Part shown: one piece after another, positions 1 through 8,251 of the stretch
How positions within the stretch are numbered: position 1 is the first letter of the stretch
How the letters are laid out: each line of letters starts with the position of its first letter
Assembly (NCBI RefSeq): GCF_026625825.1
Contig: NZ_CP113065.1
Coordinates: 1,426,001 to 1,490,000 of the forward strand
Direction: 5' to 3'
Origin: Pseudoxanthomonas sp. SL93
GTDB taxonomy: Bacteria; Pseudomonadota; Gammaproteobacteria; Xanthomonadales; Xanthomonadaceae
DNA: 64,000 nucleotides
The notes under the pieces: generated by a model
What the model was told of the DNA's origin: nothing
Seen by the model: the letters and a program-made list of their open reading frames with translations, nothing else
Databases searched by the model: none
Translations under genes and position numbers: made by a program

Positions 1-198
1 CGCCAGCGCGGACTCCAGCAGACCCAGTTCCCACAGCACCTGCAGCCCCGTGGGTTGCAGCAGGAAACCGGCACCCACCGGACCGAGCTCCGCCGCGCGT
101 TCGAACACCTCCACGCGATGGCCATCGCGAGCGAGCAGCAGCGCGGCCGTTTGTCCGGCGGTGCCGTAACCGATGATCGCGATGTGCAGGGCCGTCAT
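1..198 (-). CDS. FAD-dependent monooxygenase/oxidoreductase, C-terminus outside window
   Basis: Only the first 66 codons are inside the window; the gene runs off the left edge. The N-terminus is a Rossmann dinucleotide-binding fold: beta strand, glycine-rich turn (IIGYGTAG, residues about 8-15), then a helix ending in an acidic residue that would bind the FAD ribose (EVFER). The stretch GPVGAGFLLQP that follows is typical of p-hydroxybenzoate-hydroxylase-type flavoprotein monooxygenases. An AAGGA stretch lies about 12 nt upstream of the ATG, which is rather far for a ribosome site. Substrate cannot be deduced from this fragment. It is separated from the cold-shock gene by about 190 bp. Confidence 0.8.
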   Translation of the reverse strand, partial: MTALHIAIIGYGTAGQTAALLLARDGHRVEVFERAAELGPVGAGFLLQPTGLQVLWELGLLESALA

Positions 199-347
199 GG
201 CGTGCGGGGATCCTTTCCGGGCAAATGGCGCCGCGGTGCGTGTCGCTTGCCGACGGACGGCAGGCCGATTCCGTAGTAAACGGATGTACCTGCCAGTCGT
301 GGAAGCACGGCGCCGGCCATTCCGTGCGAAAGGAAATCAGGGCGCGT

Positions 348-371
348 AAAAAACCCCGCCGAAGCGGGGTT
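348..371 (-). terminator. Rho-independent terminator of the cold-shock gene
   Basis: A perfect 8-bp stem (aaccccgc / gcggggtt) with a four-base loop is followed on the minus strand by a run of six T. It begins 18 bp after the cold-shock stop codon and is a textbook intrinsic terminator for that gene. Confidence 0.9.
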
Positions 372-389
372 CAAGAAAATCGTCGTGGA

Positions 390-596
390 TCAGGCTGCCG
401 GCGTGATGTTGGACGCCTGTGCGCCCTTCGGGCCCTGGGTCAGCTCATAGCTGACGCGCTGGCCTTCCTGCAGGCTGCGGAAGCCCTTGCTGTTGATCGC
501 GGTGTGGTGTGCGAAGACATCGGCGCTGCCATCTTCTGGCGCGATGAATCCGAAGCCCTTGGCGTCGTTGAACCATTTCACGGTACCGTACGGCAT
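390..596 (-). CDS. Cold-shock protein (CspA family)
   Basis: A 68-residue single cold-shock domain that binds single-stranded nucleic acid and acts as an RNA chaperone. The RNP1 motif (KGFGFI, residues about 13-18) and RNP2-like motif (DVFAHH) are intact, and the sequence opens with the family-typical [16 protein letters not shown]. The longer open frame to 686 is not used: the ATG at 596 is preceded by AAAAGGAAA at good spacing and by a recognisable promoter. The gene is monocistronic, with its own promoter upstream (658-686) and terminator downstream (348-371). Whether it is cold-induced or constitutive cannot be told from the sequence. Confidence 0.95.
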   Translation of the reverse strand: MPYGTVKWFNDAKGFGFIAPEDGSADVFAHHTAINSKGFRSLQEGQRVSYELTQGPKGAQASNITPAA

Positions 597-632
597 AGCG
601 CTTGCATTTCCTTTTCTGGATGCGGGTGGAAT

Positions 633-651
633 GTGTGACAGGCCGTCACAC
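633..651 (-). promoter_or_regulatory. Inverted repeat in the 5' leader of the cold-shock gene
   Basis: GTGTGAC-AGGCC-GTCACAC is a perfect 7-bp inverted repeat lying just downstream of the predicted -10. It would form a hairpin near the 5' end of the transcript, or could serve as a protein-binding site. The half-sites resemble Crp/Clp sites (TGTGA/TCACA) but the spacer is 7 rather than 6 bp. Confidence 0.5.
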
Positions 652-657
652 GCGCCG

Positions 658-686
658 AGTATGCAAAGGCTGGCGCGAGTTGACAA
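658..686 (-). promoter_or_regulatory. Sigma-70-type promoter of the cold-shock gene
   Basis: On the minus strand TTGTCA (686-681) and CATACT (663-658) are separated by 17 bp. The -35 matches consensus at 5 of 6 and the -10 at 4 of 6. The -35 box abuts the stop codon of mtiP (687-689), so the cold-shock transcript starts immediately after that operon and has a leader of roughly 55 nt. Confidence 0.65.
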
Positions 687-1439
687 TCACCCTCTCGCCA
701 GCGCGCCCACCAGGGCGGGGATCCCGGCCGAGGCCGCCGCCACGTTGGCGAGCACATCGTCCATGGTGATCTCCTCGTCGGTACCGCAGCCGGCCGCCCA
801 GTTGGCGACGATGGCCAGGCAGGCATAGTCCAGGCCCAGCTCGCGTGCCAGGCCGGCTTCCGGCATGCCGGTCATGCCGACCAGGTCGCAGCCATCGCGT
901 CGCAGGCGACGGATTTCAGCCCGCGTTTCCAGGCGCGGGCCCTGGGTCGCACCGTAGCAGCCACCGTCCACCAGCGACACGCCGGTGGCGGCCGCGGCGG
1001 CCAGGATCTGCCGGCGCAACGCGGGCGTGTACGGGTCGCCGAAATCCACGTGCAGCACCTCGCTGCCGGGCTCCTCGCACAGCGTGGAGATGCGTCCCCA
1101 CGTGTAGTCGATCAGCTGGTCGGGGCAGGCCAGCACGCGCGGGCCGAAGGCATCGGTGATGCCGCCCACGGTATTGAGCGCCAGCACGCGGCCGGCACCG
1201 ATGTCCTTCAGGACCTGCAGGTTGGCGCGGTAGTTGACCTGGTGTGGCGGCACGGAATGACCCTCGCCATGCCGCGCCAGGAACGCCACGCGTTGCCCGT
1301 GCAACGTGCCGATGCGCACCGGGCCGGAGGGCTGGCCGAAGCGGGTGTCCAGCGCGTGGGTTTCCACGTCCTGCAGGTCGGCAAGCCTGTAGACGCCGGT
1401 GCCGCCGATGACGGCGAGCGCAATGTCGGCCATCGTCAT
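687..1439 (-). CDS. mtiP: S-methyl-5'-thioinosine phosphorylase
   Basis: A 250-residue MTAP/PNP-family (class II) nucleoside phosphorylase. Known family members of this type in pseudomonads and xanthomonads cleave methylthioinosine with phosphate to hypoxanthine and methylthioribose-1-phosphate. Visible motifs are the N-terminal IGGTGVY, the RHG and HSVPPHQVNYRAN substrate region, and NTVGGI. At the base-recognition site the protein has Asn213 (VANWAAG) where MTAPs carry Asp. An Asn here is what 6-oxopurine-specific enzymes use, so inosine rather than adenosine is the expected substrate. The start ATG (1439) overlaps the hpt stop as ATGA, so translation is coupled to hpt, whose enzyme salvages the hypoxanthine produced. 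A second ATG lies two codons in. Confidence 0.88.
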   Translation of the reverse strand: MTMADIALAVIGGTGVYRLADLQDVETHALDTRFGQPSGPVRIGTLHGQRVAFLARHGEGHSVPPHQVNYRANLQVLKDIGAGRVLALNTVGGITDAFGPRVLACPDQLIDYTWGRISTLCEEPGSEVLHVDFGDPYTPALRRQILAAAAATGVSLVDGGCYGATQGPRLETRAEIRRLRRDGCDLVGMTGMPEAGLARELGLDYACLAIVANWAAGCGTDEEITMDDVLANVAAASAGIPALVGALARG

Positions 1440-2011
1440 TCCTTCAATGCGTAGATACCCGGCAGGTTGCGGCCCTGCTCGTGGTAATCCATGCCGAAGC
1501 CGAACACGTAGCGGTCGGCCACCTGCAGGCCAACGTAGTCGGCGCAGATGCCGGCCACGCAGCGGTCGTGCTGCTTGGTGGTCAGCGCGGCGATGCGCAC
1601 GTCGGTGGCCCCCTGCTCCAGGCACCACTGCTTGACGGCCAGCAGCGTGTGGCCCTCATCGAGGATGTCGTCCACCAGCAGCACGCGGCGACCATACAGC
1701 GCGGTCGCCGGCCGGTGCTTCCAGACCAGTTCGCCCCCGGTGGTCTCGCCGCGGTAGCGGGTCGCGTGCAGGTAATCGAACTCAAGATCCATGCCCAATG
1801 CGCCCAGCTCGAGCGACAGCTGCCCGGCGAAGGGCAAGGCGCCGTGCATGATGGTCAGGTAGACCGGTACTTCGCCTGCGTAGTCGGCCGCGATCGGCGC
1901 GGCCATGCGGGTGATGGCGGCATCCAGCGTGGCGCGGTCGACCAGCAGGTCGGCATTCGCCAGCGCATCGGCCAGCCGGGGGCGTGGCGTGCCCATCGTG
2001 TTCGTCATCAT
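1436..2011 (-). CDS. hpt: Hypoxanthine-guanine phosphoribosyltransferase
   Basis: A 191-residue type I phosphoribosyltransferase making IMP or GMP from hypoxanthine or guanine and PRPP in the cytosol. The PRPP-binding motif VLLVDDILDEGHT is at about residues 110-122. The C-terminal YVFGFGMDYHEQGRNLPGIYAL matches the HPRT family rather than xanthine-specific Gpt. The chosen ATG (2011) overlaps the nagZ stop codon; the next codon is also ATG, so the N-terminus is uncertain by one residue. The gene lies between nagZ and mtiP with 4-base overlaps on both sides, and hypoxanthine released by MtiP is its natural substrate. Confidence 0.93.
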   Translation of the reverse strand: MMTNTMGTPRPRLADALANADLLVDRATLDAAITRMAAPIAADYAGEVPVYLTIMHGALPFAGQLSLELGALGMDLEFDYLHATRYRGETTGGELVWKHRPATALYGRRVLLVDDILDEGHTLLAVKQWCLEQGATDVRIAALTTKQHDRCVAGICADYVGLQVADRYVFGFGMDYHEQGRNLPGIYALKE

Positions 2012-3015
2012 GCAACTCCCTGGGTGGCGCCGGTCAGGCGCGACTGTGCGTCGCCGTAGCGCTGGTCGGCCAGCAGTCCTTCCCAGCCGCGGGCGCCGCG
2101 ACCGATCAGCCCCAGCACGGCGGCCGTGTTCAACGCGCGATCCTCGACCGCCTTCAATGATTCTTCCGCCAGCTTCGGCGAACACACCAGCACCACGTCG
2201 CAGCCCGCATCCAGGTGGTCGTGGATGCGCTGCTTCACGCCACCGGCGGAGAACGCGGCGGCCATGCCGATGTCGTCGGAGAACACCACACCGCGGAAAC
2301 CCATTTCTTCGCGCAGGACGTTCTGGATCCAGAACGGCGAATAGCCGGCCGGCTCGGGCGCCACCGCCGGATACTTCACGTGACCCATCATCACGGCATC
2401 GGCGCCGGCCTCGATGCCCGCCACGAAAGGCACCAGGTCCTCGGCCCGCAGCACGTCCAGCGTGCGCGGATCGACCGCGTCGTCGAAGTGGGTGTCTTCC
2501 AGTACCGTGCCATGGCCGGGGAAATGCTTCAGCGTGGCCGCCATGCCCACGCTCTGCATGCCGCGCACGTAGGCGCGGGTGAATTCGGCGACGACCTGCG
2601 GATCGGCGTCGAAGGCGCGGTCGCCGATGGCCCGGTTGCCACGCGCCAGGTCCACGACCGGCGCGAAGCTCAGGTCCACGCCACTGGCGCGTACCTCGCT
2701 GGCCATCAGCCACGCATGCTCCTCGGCACGCTGCAGGGCGGCCTGCGGATCCTGTGCGTACAGCCTGCCGAATCCTTCGAGCGCAGGCAGCGCGCTGTAG
2801 CCGTCTCGGAAACGCTGCACGCGGCCGCCTTCCTGGTCCACGCAGACCAGCTGCGGGCGAGGTGCGGCTTCGCGGATGGCCTGCGACAGTTCGGCCACCT
2901 GCGTGCGCGAGGCGAAATTGCGGGTGAACAGGATCACGCCGGCCACAGCGTCGTGCTGCAGCCAGTCGCGCTCCTGCGCGGTGAGTTCGGTGCCGGCGAT
3001 GCCGATGACAAGCAT
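2008..3015 (-). CDS. nagZ: Beta-N-acetylhexosaminidase
   Basis: A 335-residue cytosolic glycoside hydrolase family 3 enzyme that removes GlcNAc from anhydro-muropeptides during peptidoglycan recycling. The signature KHFPGHG (residues 163-169) is followed by the catalytic Asp174/His176 pair (EDTHFD), and the nucleophile region FSDDIGM (about 246-251) is intact. Length is normal for the single-domain bacterial enzyme, without a signal peptide. In species with AmpC its product induces the beta-lactamase; no ampC is seen in this window. It starts 12 bp after the CYTH-protein stop and overlaps hpt by 4 bp, so it belongs to a CYTH-nagZ-hpt-mtiP operon. Confidence 0.93.
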   Translation of the reverse strand: MLVIGIAGTELTAQERDWLQHDAVAGVILFTRNFASRTQVAELSQAIREAAPRPQLVCVDQEGGRVQRFRDGYSALPALEGFGRLYAQDPQAALQRAEEHAWLMASEVRASGVDLSFAPVVDLARGNRAIGDRAFDADPQVVAEFTRAYVRGMQSVGMAATLKHFPGHGTVLEDTHFDDAVDPRTLDVLRAEDLVPFVAGIEAGADAVMMGHVKYPAVAPEPAGYSPFWIQNVLREEMGFRGVVFSDDIGMAAAFSAGGVKQRIHDHLDAGCDVVLVCSPKLAEESLKAVEDRALNTAAVLGLIGRGARGWEGLLADQRYGDAQSRLTGATQGVA

Positions 3016-3027
3016 TTCAGGAAGTCC

Positions 3028-3546
3028 TCAGGGGATGTCGGTGGCGGCGCGCTCGTCGTCGGACCACTGCGAGTACGGGCGCGATGCCAGGGCCAGATTG
3101 TAATAGCGGGCGGCGTCGGTGACCTGCCTGCCCGCCCAGGCCGGCTTCACGAAGGCTTCATCGGCGTGTTCCAGTTCGATTTCCGCCACCACCAGGCCGG
3201 CGTTGTCGCCCAGGAACTCGTCCACTTCCCACAGGTGACCCTCGTGGTTCACGTAGTGGCGTCGCTTGTCGACCACGCCGCCGACGCACAGGGCCAGCAG
3301 CGCGCGCGCATCGGCCACGGGGATCTGGTAGTCGAATTCCTGTCGGGTATGGCCCAGCTCGCGCGATTTCAGGTTGAGGAAGGCGGCGTCGCCCTGGATG
3401 CGCACGCGTACCGAGGCTTTCTGCTCACCCCGGTCCATCGCGCCCATGTCGTTGATGTAGCCCTGCGCCATCGGCATGACCTGATGCGCCGCGGCACGCC
3501 AGCCATCGCCGGTGACCAGGAACTTGCGTTCGATTTCGAGAGGCAT
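3028..3546 (-). CDS. CYTH-domain protein (triphosphatase/adenylate-cyclase-like)
   Basis: A 172-residue stand-alone CYTH domain opening with the diagnostic EIERKFLV (residues 4-11). The fold is a triphosphate-binding beta tunnel; basic and acidic tunnel residues are spread through the chain (RVRI, LKSRE, EFDYQI, DKRRHYV, WEVDEF, EIEL). Bacterial members of this size are usually inorganic triphosphatases; adenylate cyclase activity is a known alternative and cannot be excluded. There is no Shine-Dalgarno sequence in front of the ATG: the bases immediately upstream are an array of GTGATTG heptads read in reverse. It is the first gene of the nagZ-hpt-mtiP operon. Confidence 0.85.
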   Translation of the reverse strand: MPLEIERKFLVTGDGWRAAAHQVMPMAQGYINDMGAMDRGEQKASVRVRIQGDAAFLNLKSRELGHTRQEFDYQIPVADARALLALCVGGVVDKRRHYVNHEGHLWEVDEFLGDNAGLVVAEIELEHADEAFVKPAWAGRQVTDAARYYNLALASRPYSQWSDDERAATDIP

Positions 3547-3640
3547 GTGATTGGTGATTGGTGGTTCGAGTGCGAAGGAAATCGAGCTTCGGATTTGGAC
3601 AGTGCAGGATCGGCCTTACGAATCACCAATCACGAATCAC
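3547..3640. repeat. Intergenic element bounded by inverted 7-bp repeat arrays (copy A)
   Basis: Three consecutive heptads of GTGATTG type start at 3547 (GTGATTG, GTGATTG, GTGGTTC). Three heptads in inverse orientation end at 3640 (GAATCAC, CAATCAC, GAATCAC). The centre contains GCAGGATCG (3604-3612), which recurs in copy B at 9521-9529. The left array abuts the CYTH start codon and the right array includes the rlmD stop codon (3637-3639). Whole-element inverted symmetry would allow a long imperfect hairpin. Confidence 0.75.
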
Positions 3641-4980
3641 CGCCTTTCAAACAGCGCGATCGATTCCACGTGCGCCGTATGCGGGAACATGTCCATCACG
3701 CCGGCCGACTTCAGCGTGTAGCCCTGCTCGTTGACCAGGAAGCCCGCATCGCGCGCCAGCGAGCCGGGATGGCAGCTGACGTAGACGATGCGGTCGAACT
3801 GTTTCAACGGCAGCTGCTGCAGCACCTCGATGGCGCCCGAACGTGGCGGATCGAGCAGCAGCTTGTCGAAGCCCTGCCGCATCCAGGCGGTGCCCCGCTG
3901 GTCCTGGGTCAGGTCGGCGGCATGGAACTGTGCGTTCGCCAGCCCGTTGCGCACCGCGTTTTCGCGTGCGCGCGCCACCAGCCCCGCCTCGCCTTCCACG
4001 CCGACCACTTCGCCTGCCAGGCGCGCCATCGGCAGGGTGAAATTGCCCAGCCCGCAGAAGAGGTCCAGCACGCGGTCCTGCGGTTTCGGGTCGAGCAGTT
4101 CGAACGTCCGCGCGATCATCTTCTCGTTGAGCGCGGCATTGACCTGGATGAAATCCAGCGGACGGAAGGCCAGCGACACATCCCACGGTGCCAGCGCGAA
4201 CGCCAGCTGCGGCGCCTCCGGCCAGAGCGCGTGCACGCTGTCGATGCCGCCGGGTTGCAGGAACACGGCAAAGCGGCTGGCCTGTGCGAACGCCGCCAGT
4301 TTCACGCGATCGCCTTGGCTCAACGGCAGCAGATGGCGGAACACCAAGGCAATCCCATCGAAGTCGGCGCTTGCGTCGCCCGCGATGAATTCGATCTGCG
4401 GGATGTGCTCGCGCGCATCGAGACTTTCGACCAGCTCGGCGAGCGCGGTGATCTTCGTGCCGATACCCGGGATGACGGTATGGCATTCGGACAGGTCGGC
4501 GACGAAGCGCGGATCCTGTTCGCGGAAGCCGACCAGCGTCTTGTCCTTCTTGTTGACCCGCCGCACGGAGAACCGGCCCTTGCGGCGGTAGCCCCATGCC
4601 GCGCCGGTCAGCGGCGGCAAGACCGCCTGCGGCGTGACATGGCCAATGCGTTCCAGGTTGTCCAGCAGCACGCGCTGCTTGGCCTCGATCTGCCGATCCT
4701 CGTCCAGGTGCTGGAGCACGCAGCCGCCGCAGGTGCCGAAGTGCGGGCAGCGCGGCGCCACGCGATCAGGGGAGGCCTGCAGCACGTCCAGCGTGCGCGC
4801 TTCGTCGAAATGGCGGTTCTTGGCGGTCTGCTCCGCCATCACCTGCTCGCCGGGCAGTGCGCCGGCGACGAACACGGCCTTCCCGTCGCGGCGGGCCACG
4901 CCACGCCCGTCATGGGTCAGGTCGAGGATCTGGGCTTCAAACGGGGTCTTGTCGATGCGGGGGGAACGGGTTCGGGCCAC
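3637..4980 (-). CDS. rlmD: 23S rRNA (uracil-1939-C5)-methyltransferase
   Basis: A 447-residue SAM-dependent RNA m5U methyltransferase (RumA/RlmD). A short TRAM domain (about 10-68) precedes four cysteines for the [4Fe-4S] cluster (Cys78, Cys84, Cys87, Cys166). The SAM site DLFCGLGNF (307-315) is followed by LLLDPPRSG (375-382). The catalytic cysteine is Cys403 in YVSCHPGSLARD. No in-frame ATG fits; the GTG at 4980 just before ARTRSPRID is the best start although its ribosome site is weak, and a longer frame to 5274 would overlap the divergent response regulator. The stop codon falls in a heptad repeat array. Confidence 0.92.
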   Translation of the reverse strand: MARTRSPRIDKTPFEAQILDLTHDGRGVARRDGKAVFVAGALPGEQVMAEQTAKNRHFDEARTLDVLQASPDRVAPRCPHFGTCGGCVLQHLDEDRQIEAKQRVLLDNLERIGHVTPQAVLPPLTGAAWGYRRKGRFSVRRVNKKDKTLVGFREQDPRFVADLSECHTVIPGIGTKITALAELVESLDAREHIPQIEFIAGDASADFDGIALVFRHLLPLSQGDRVKLAAFAQASRFAVFLQPGGIDSVHALWPEAPQLAFALAPWDVSLAFRPLDFIQVNAALNEKMIARTFELLDPKPQDRVLDLFCGLGNFTLPMARLAGEVVGVEGEAGLVARARENAVRNGLANAQFHAADLTQDQRGTAWMRQGFDKLLLDPPRSGAIEVLQQLPLKQFDRIVYVSCHPGSLARDAGFLVNEQGYTLKSAGVMDMFPHTAHVESIALFERR

Positions 4981-5116
4981 GTGGCGAAGGCTGCGTGCGG
5001 AATGCGGGCGTGCATTGTCGCATGGGCCGTTGCGCGGACCGCCCGTGTGCGGCCGGGCGCGCACCGGTAAGATGCCGGGGAACCCGCAAGGCAGCGCCAC
5101 GATGGAGGAGGAGGGC

Positions 5117-5815
5117 ATGACGCCACGCCTGTTGTTGGTCGAGGACGACGCCATCAGCCGCGGCTTCCTGGCCGCCGCCCTGGAAGCCTTGCCGGTGCAG
5201 GTGGACAGCGTCGCCACCTGCGCGGAAGCGCTCGCGCTGCCTGCGCGCTTCGATCTTTGGCTGATCGACGCCAACCTGCCGGATGGCGACGGGGCGGGCC
5301 TGCTGCGCCGCCTGCGTGCCCGCTGGCCCGATACGCAGGCCGTGGCGCATACCGCCGACCCGTCGCCGTCCCTACGCGAGGACCTGTTGCGGGCGGGCTT
5401 TGTCGATGTGCTGGTGAAGCCGATGACCGCGGCCTGGCTTCAACAGCGGATGTGTGGACTGTTGGGGGCTGGTCCGGCGCGCGCCGATCACACGCCCGAC
5501 GTCACCACGCCTGCTGCGCAAGACTGGGACGAGGACAGTGCACTGAAAGCGCTTGGCGGCAACGCAGCGCACGTGGCGCTGCTGCGGCAGCTCTTCCTCG
5601 ATGAGCTGCCTGCGGCGCGTGCGCGGTGCCTCGACGCGTTCGACAGCGGTGATGACGCCGCGCTGCGGGCGGCGCTGCACAAGCTGCGGGCCAGCTGCGG
5701 GTTCGTCGGTGCGTCGCGCCTGGCCGATGTCGTGGGTCGTTGGCACGACGCTCCCCGTTCGCCGACGCTGCGCGAAACTTTCGTGCTCGCCACGGATGCC
5801 CTGCAACGCGGCTGA
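5117..5815 (+). CDS. Receiver-Hpt phosphorelay protein
   Basis: A 232-residue protein with an N-terminal CheY-like receiver (about 3-118) and a C-terminal histidine phosphotransfer domain (about 140-225). The receiver has the acidic pair in LLVEDDAIS, the phospho-acceptor Asp in IDANLPDGDG and the conserved Lys in VLVKPM. The Hpt helix carries the phosphorylatable His in LHKLRASCGFVGA. There is no DNA-binding or enzymatic output, so it would relay phosphate to or from separate partners. No histidine kinase is adjacent. ATG 5117 is preferred over ATG 5102 because GGAGGAG sits directly upstream. It is divergent from rlmD and convergent with recO. Confidence 0.85.
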   Translation: MTPRLLLVEDDAISRGFLAAALEALPVQVDSVATCAEALALPARFDLWLIDANLPDGDGAGLLRRLRARWPDTQAVAHTADPSPSLREDLLRAGFVDVLVKPMTAAWLQQRMCGLLGAGPARADHTPDVTTPAAQDWDEDSALKALGGNAAHVALLRQLFLDELPAARARCLDAFDSGDDAALRAALHKLRASCGFVGASRLADVVGRWHDAPRSPTLRETFVLATDALQRG

Positions 5816-5833
5816 CACCGCCCGTCGCGAGAT

Positions 5834-6580
5834 CTACGTGGTCGTCGGCGGCCGGCGCGGCTTGAGCCGGTTGAGGTCGCCGATCATTTCCCAGGATTTG
5901 AGCCCGCGCGCGCCCAAGTGGTGCGACAGCACGCCGCGCAGCGCCAGGCGCAGGCTGGCCAGGTCATCCGGCGGCGGTGGCGCATCACTCGCCAGGGCAA
6001 GCAGCGCGCGGCCCGTGGCGGCGTGGCTGCGCTCGTCGTGGCCACGATCGCTCAACAGGCGTCGCGGCCCATGTTCCGGATCCAGCCGGTAACGCGCGGC
6101 GGGATCGATCGGCTGCCCATCGCCATCCTGGTCGAGGGCGAAACCGAAGCCGATGGCGTCCAGCAGGTCGCGTTCGAAACAGCGCAATGTCCATGCCAGG
6201 GCGTGGCCTGTGCGCAGGCCCTCGCGGGTGCGGGCGTACGCCTCGAACAGGTCGGGCAGCGGATCGTTGCGCGGCGCCAGGCGCAGCACCAGTTCGTTGA
6301 GATAGAACGCGGCCAGCATGGCATCGCCGGTCGGTTGCGGTGCCGCGTCGAGCGCCTCGGCGGCGACCAGCCGGCCCAGCTCGCCCCGTTGTTCGAAATC
6401 CAGCCGGATGCGCTGCAGGGGCTGCAGCGCGGCACGCAGCACGTGCCGCTTGGGCCCCTGCACGCCACGTGCGACCAGGCCGATGCGGCCGTACGTTTCG
6501 CCCATCACCTCGACCAGCAGGCTGGTTTCCCGCCACGGCCGGGTGTGCAGCACGAAGGCGTGTTCGTCGGTGATGCGCAT
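5834..6580 (-). CDS. recO: DNA repair protein RecO
   Basis: A 248-residue recombination mediator that, with RecF and RecR, loads RecA on SSB-coated single-stranded DNA. The N-terminal OB fold is recognisable ([32 protein letters not shown]), followed by an alpha-helical region rich in family-conserved residues ([22 protein letters not shown]). No zinc-binding cysteine quartet is visible, as in several gammaproteobacterial RecO proteins. It sits downstream of era with a 48-bp gap, the usual rnc-era-recO order, and converges with the receiver-Hpt gene. Confidence 0.93.
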   Translation of the reverse strand: MRITDEHAFVLHTRPWRETSLLVEVMGETYGRIGLVARGVQGPKRHVLRAALQPLQRIRLDFEQRGELGRLVAAEALDAAPQPTGDAMLAAFYLNELVLRLAPRNDPLPDLFEAYARTREGLRTGHALAWTLRCFERDLLDAIGFGFALDQDGDGQPIDPAARYRLDPEHGPRRLLSDRGHDERSHAATGRALLALASDAPPPPDDLASLRLALRGVLSHHLGARGLKSWEMIGDLNRLKPRRPPTTT

Positions 6581-6628
6581 CGGACGGATCAGGGCCGGTG
6601 GGCGTGGGTGGCGCGAGGTGCCGGCGGA

Positions 6629-7573
6629 TCAGTCGCCGTAGCCGAAACCCTTCAGGGCGGTTTCGTCGTCGGACCAGCCTTCGCGCACGCGCACCCAGGT
6701 CTCCAGGAAGACCTTGCGGCCGAACAGATGTTCCATCTGCATGCGCGACTTGCTGCCGATGTCCTTCAGGCGCGCGCCACCCTTGCCGATCACGATGGCC
6801 TTCTGGCTTTCGCGCTCCACCCAGATCACCGCGCCGATGCGCAGCAGTTCTTCCTGCTTGGGCGTGATCTCTTCGGCGAAACGCTCGATTTCCACGGTGG
6901 TGGCATAAGGCAGTTCGGCACCGAGCTGGCGCATCAGCTGCTCGCGCACCAGCTCGCCAGCCAGGAAGCGTTCGCTGCGGTCGGTGATCTCGTCCTCGCC
7001 AAACATCGGCGGGGCTTCCGGTAGCAGGCCCATCACGTCCTTGACCAGCGCTTCCAGCCCGTTGCGCTTCAGCGCCGACACCGGGTGCACGGCAGCGAAC
7101 TCGCGATCCTTGCCGACCTCGGCCAGGAACGGGAACAGCACGGTCTTGTCCTTCAGCCGGTCGATCTTGTTGACCACCAGCACCACCGGGATGCCGGCAT
7201 CGCGCAGCACGTTGAAGGCCAGCGTGTCCTCTTCGTCCCAGCGGCCCGCCTCGATCACCATCAGCGCCGCATCGACATCCTCCAGCGCGCCCCGCGCGGC
7301 GCGGTTCATCACCCGGCTCATCGCCGAGGCGGAGAACTTGCCCTGCTGCTTGTGCAGGCCGGGCGTGTCCACCAGCACGATCTGCCCGGCCGGGCGGTCC
7401 TTGGCGGCGGCGAACGTCGCGATGCCCAGCAGGCGGTGGCGCGTGGTCTGCGGCCGGTTGGAGGTGATGCTGATCTTGGCGCCGACCAGTGCGTTGGTCA
7501 GCGTGGACTTGCCCACGTTGGGGCGCCCGATGACCGCGACGCTGCCGCTGCGATGGGAAGAGGTGTCGCTCAC
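6629..7573 (-). CDS. era: GTPase Era
   Basis: A 314-residue GTPase that binds the 3' end of 16S rRNA and assists 30S assembly. The G1 loop GRPNVGKST is at residues 16-24, with G2 TTRH, G3 DTPG, G4 NKID and a C-terminal KH domain ([13 protein letters not shown] near residues 267-279). The start is a GTG (7573) with a short Ser/Thr-rich extension before the G domain; no in-frame ATG lies upstream. It is 10 bp downstream of rnc and in the same operon. Confidence 0.95.
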   Translation of the reverse strand: MSDTSSHRSGSVAVIGRPNVGKSTLTNALVGAKISITSNRPQTTRHRLLGIATFAAAKDRPAGQIVLVDTPGLHKQQGKFSASAMSRVMNRAARGALEDVDAALMVIEAGRWDEEDTLAFNVLRDAGIPVVLVVNKIDRLKDKTVLFPFLAEVGKDREFAAVHPVSALKRNGLEALVKDVMGLLPEAPPMFGEDEITDRSERFLAGELVREQLMRQLGAELPYATTVEIERFAEEITPKQEELLRIGAVIWVERESQKAIVIGKGGARLKDIGSKSRMQMEHLFGRKVFLETWVRVREGWSDDETALKGFGYGD

Positions 7574-7583
7574 CGGGGTGTGC

Positions 7584-8246
7584 TCATTTCGATACGTCCA
7601 GTTTTTCGATCAGGGCGGCGGCGGCCGCCTGCTCGGCGATGCGGCGCGAGGTGCCCTCGCCTTCCGCCGTCAGGGGGGGATCCTGGGTACTGCAACGCAC
7701 CAGGAACTGCTTGGCGTGGTCGTCGCCGCTTTCCGAGACCAGGTCATACAGCGGCAACGGCCGCTGGCGCGCCTGCAGCCATTCCTGCAAACGCGTCTTG
7801 GCATCCTTTTCCGGCCGCCCGACCGGCAACGCCGCGAGCGAATCCTCGAACCATGGCAGGACGACGCGCCGGCAGGCCTCGAAGCCCGCATCCAGATAGA
7901 TGGCGGCGACCACGGCTTCCACCGCATCGGCCAGGATGGAATCGCGGCGGTGGCCGCCGGATTTCATTTCACCGGGCCCCATGGTCAGGCGGGCACCCAG
8001 CTCCAGTTGTCGCGCAATGGTAGCCAGGGCCGCTTCGCGTACCAGCTCGGCACGGGCGCGGGTGAGCGCGCCTTCATCGGCCTTAGGCCAGCGCTGGAAC
8101 AGCGCTTCGGCGACCAGAAAATTCACCACGCTGTCGCCCAGGAACTCCAGACGCTCGTTGTGCGGCGCACCGGCGCTGCGATGGGTCAGGGCCTGCGCGA
8201 GCAGACCCTGATCGACGAACGCATGCCCGATGCGATCAACCGCCAA
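7584..8246 (-). CDS. rnc: Ribonuclease III
   Basis: A 220-residue double-strand-specific endoribonuclease that processes rRNA precursors and regulates mRNAs. The signature [10 protein letters not shown] is at about residues 30-39, the second metal-site acidic residues are in [16 protein letters not shown], and a dsRNA-binding domain fills the C-terminal 70 residues. The start codon appears to be TTG (8246). A TAAGG ribosome site overlaps the stop codon of the DUF4845 gene five bases upstream, which ties rnc translation to that gene and may keep expression low. Confidence 0.94.
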   Translation of the reverse strand: MAVDRIGHAFVDQGLLAQALTHRSAGAPHNERLEFLGDSVVNFLVAEALFQRWPKADEGALTRARAELVREAALATIARQLELGARLTMGPGEMKSGGHRRDSILADAVEAVVAAIYLDAGFEACRRVVLPWFEDSLAALPVGRPEKDAKTRLQEWLQARQRPLPLYDLVSESGDDHAKQFLVRCSTQDPPLTAEGEGTSRRIAEQAAAAALIEKLDVSK

Positions 8247-8251
8247 CAGCC

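Noticed and set aside
633..651. Crp/Clp binding site in front of the cold-shock gene
   Set aside because: TGTGA and TCACA are present but spaced by 7 instead of 6 bp, and the position is downstream of the -10; reported only as an inverted repeat.
3547..3640. CRISPR-like or minisatellite reading of the heptad arrays
   Set aside because: Units are 7 bp, contiguous, only three per side and inverted at the two ends; there are no spacers and no cas genes.
2215..5070. 951-codon plus-strand open frame
   Set aside because: It runs antisense across nagZ, the CYTH gene and rlmD, which have clear family motifs; long antisense frames are expected in GC-rich DNA.
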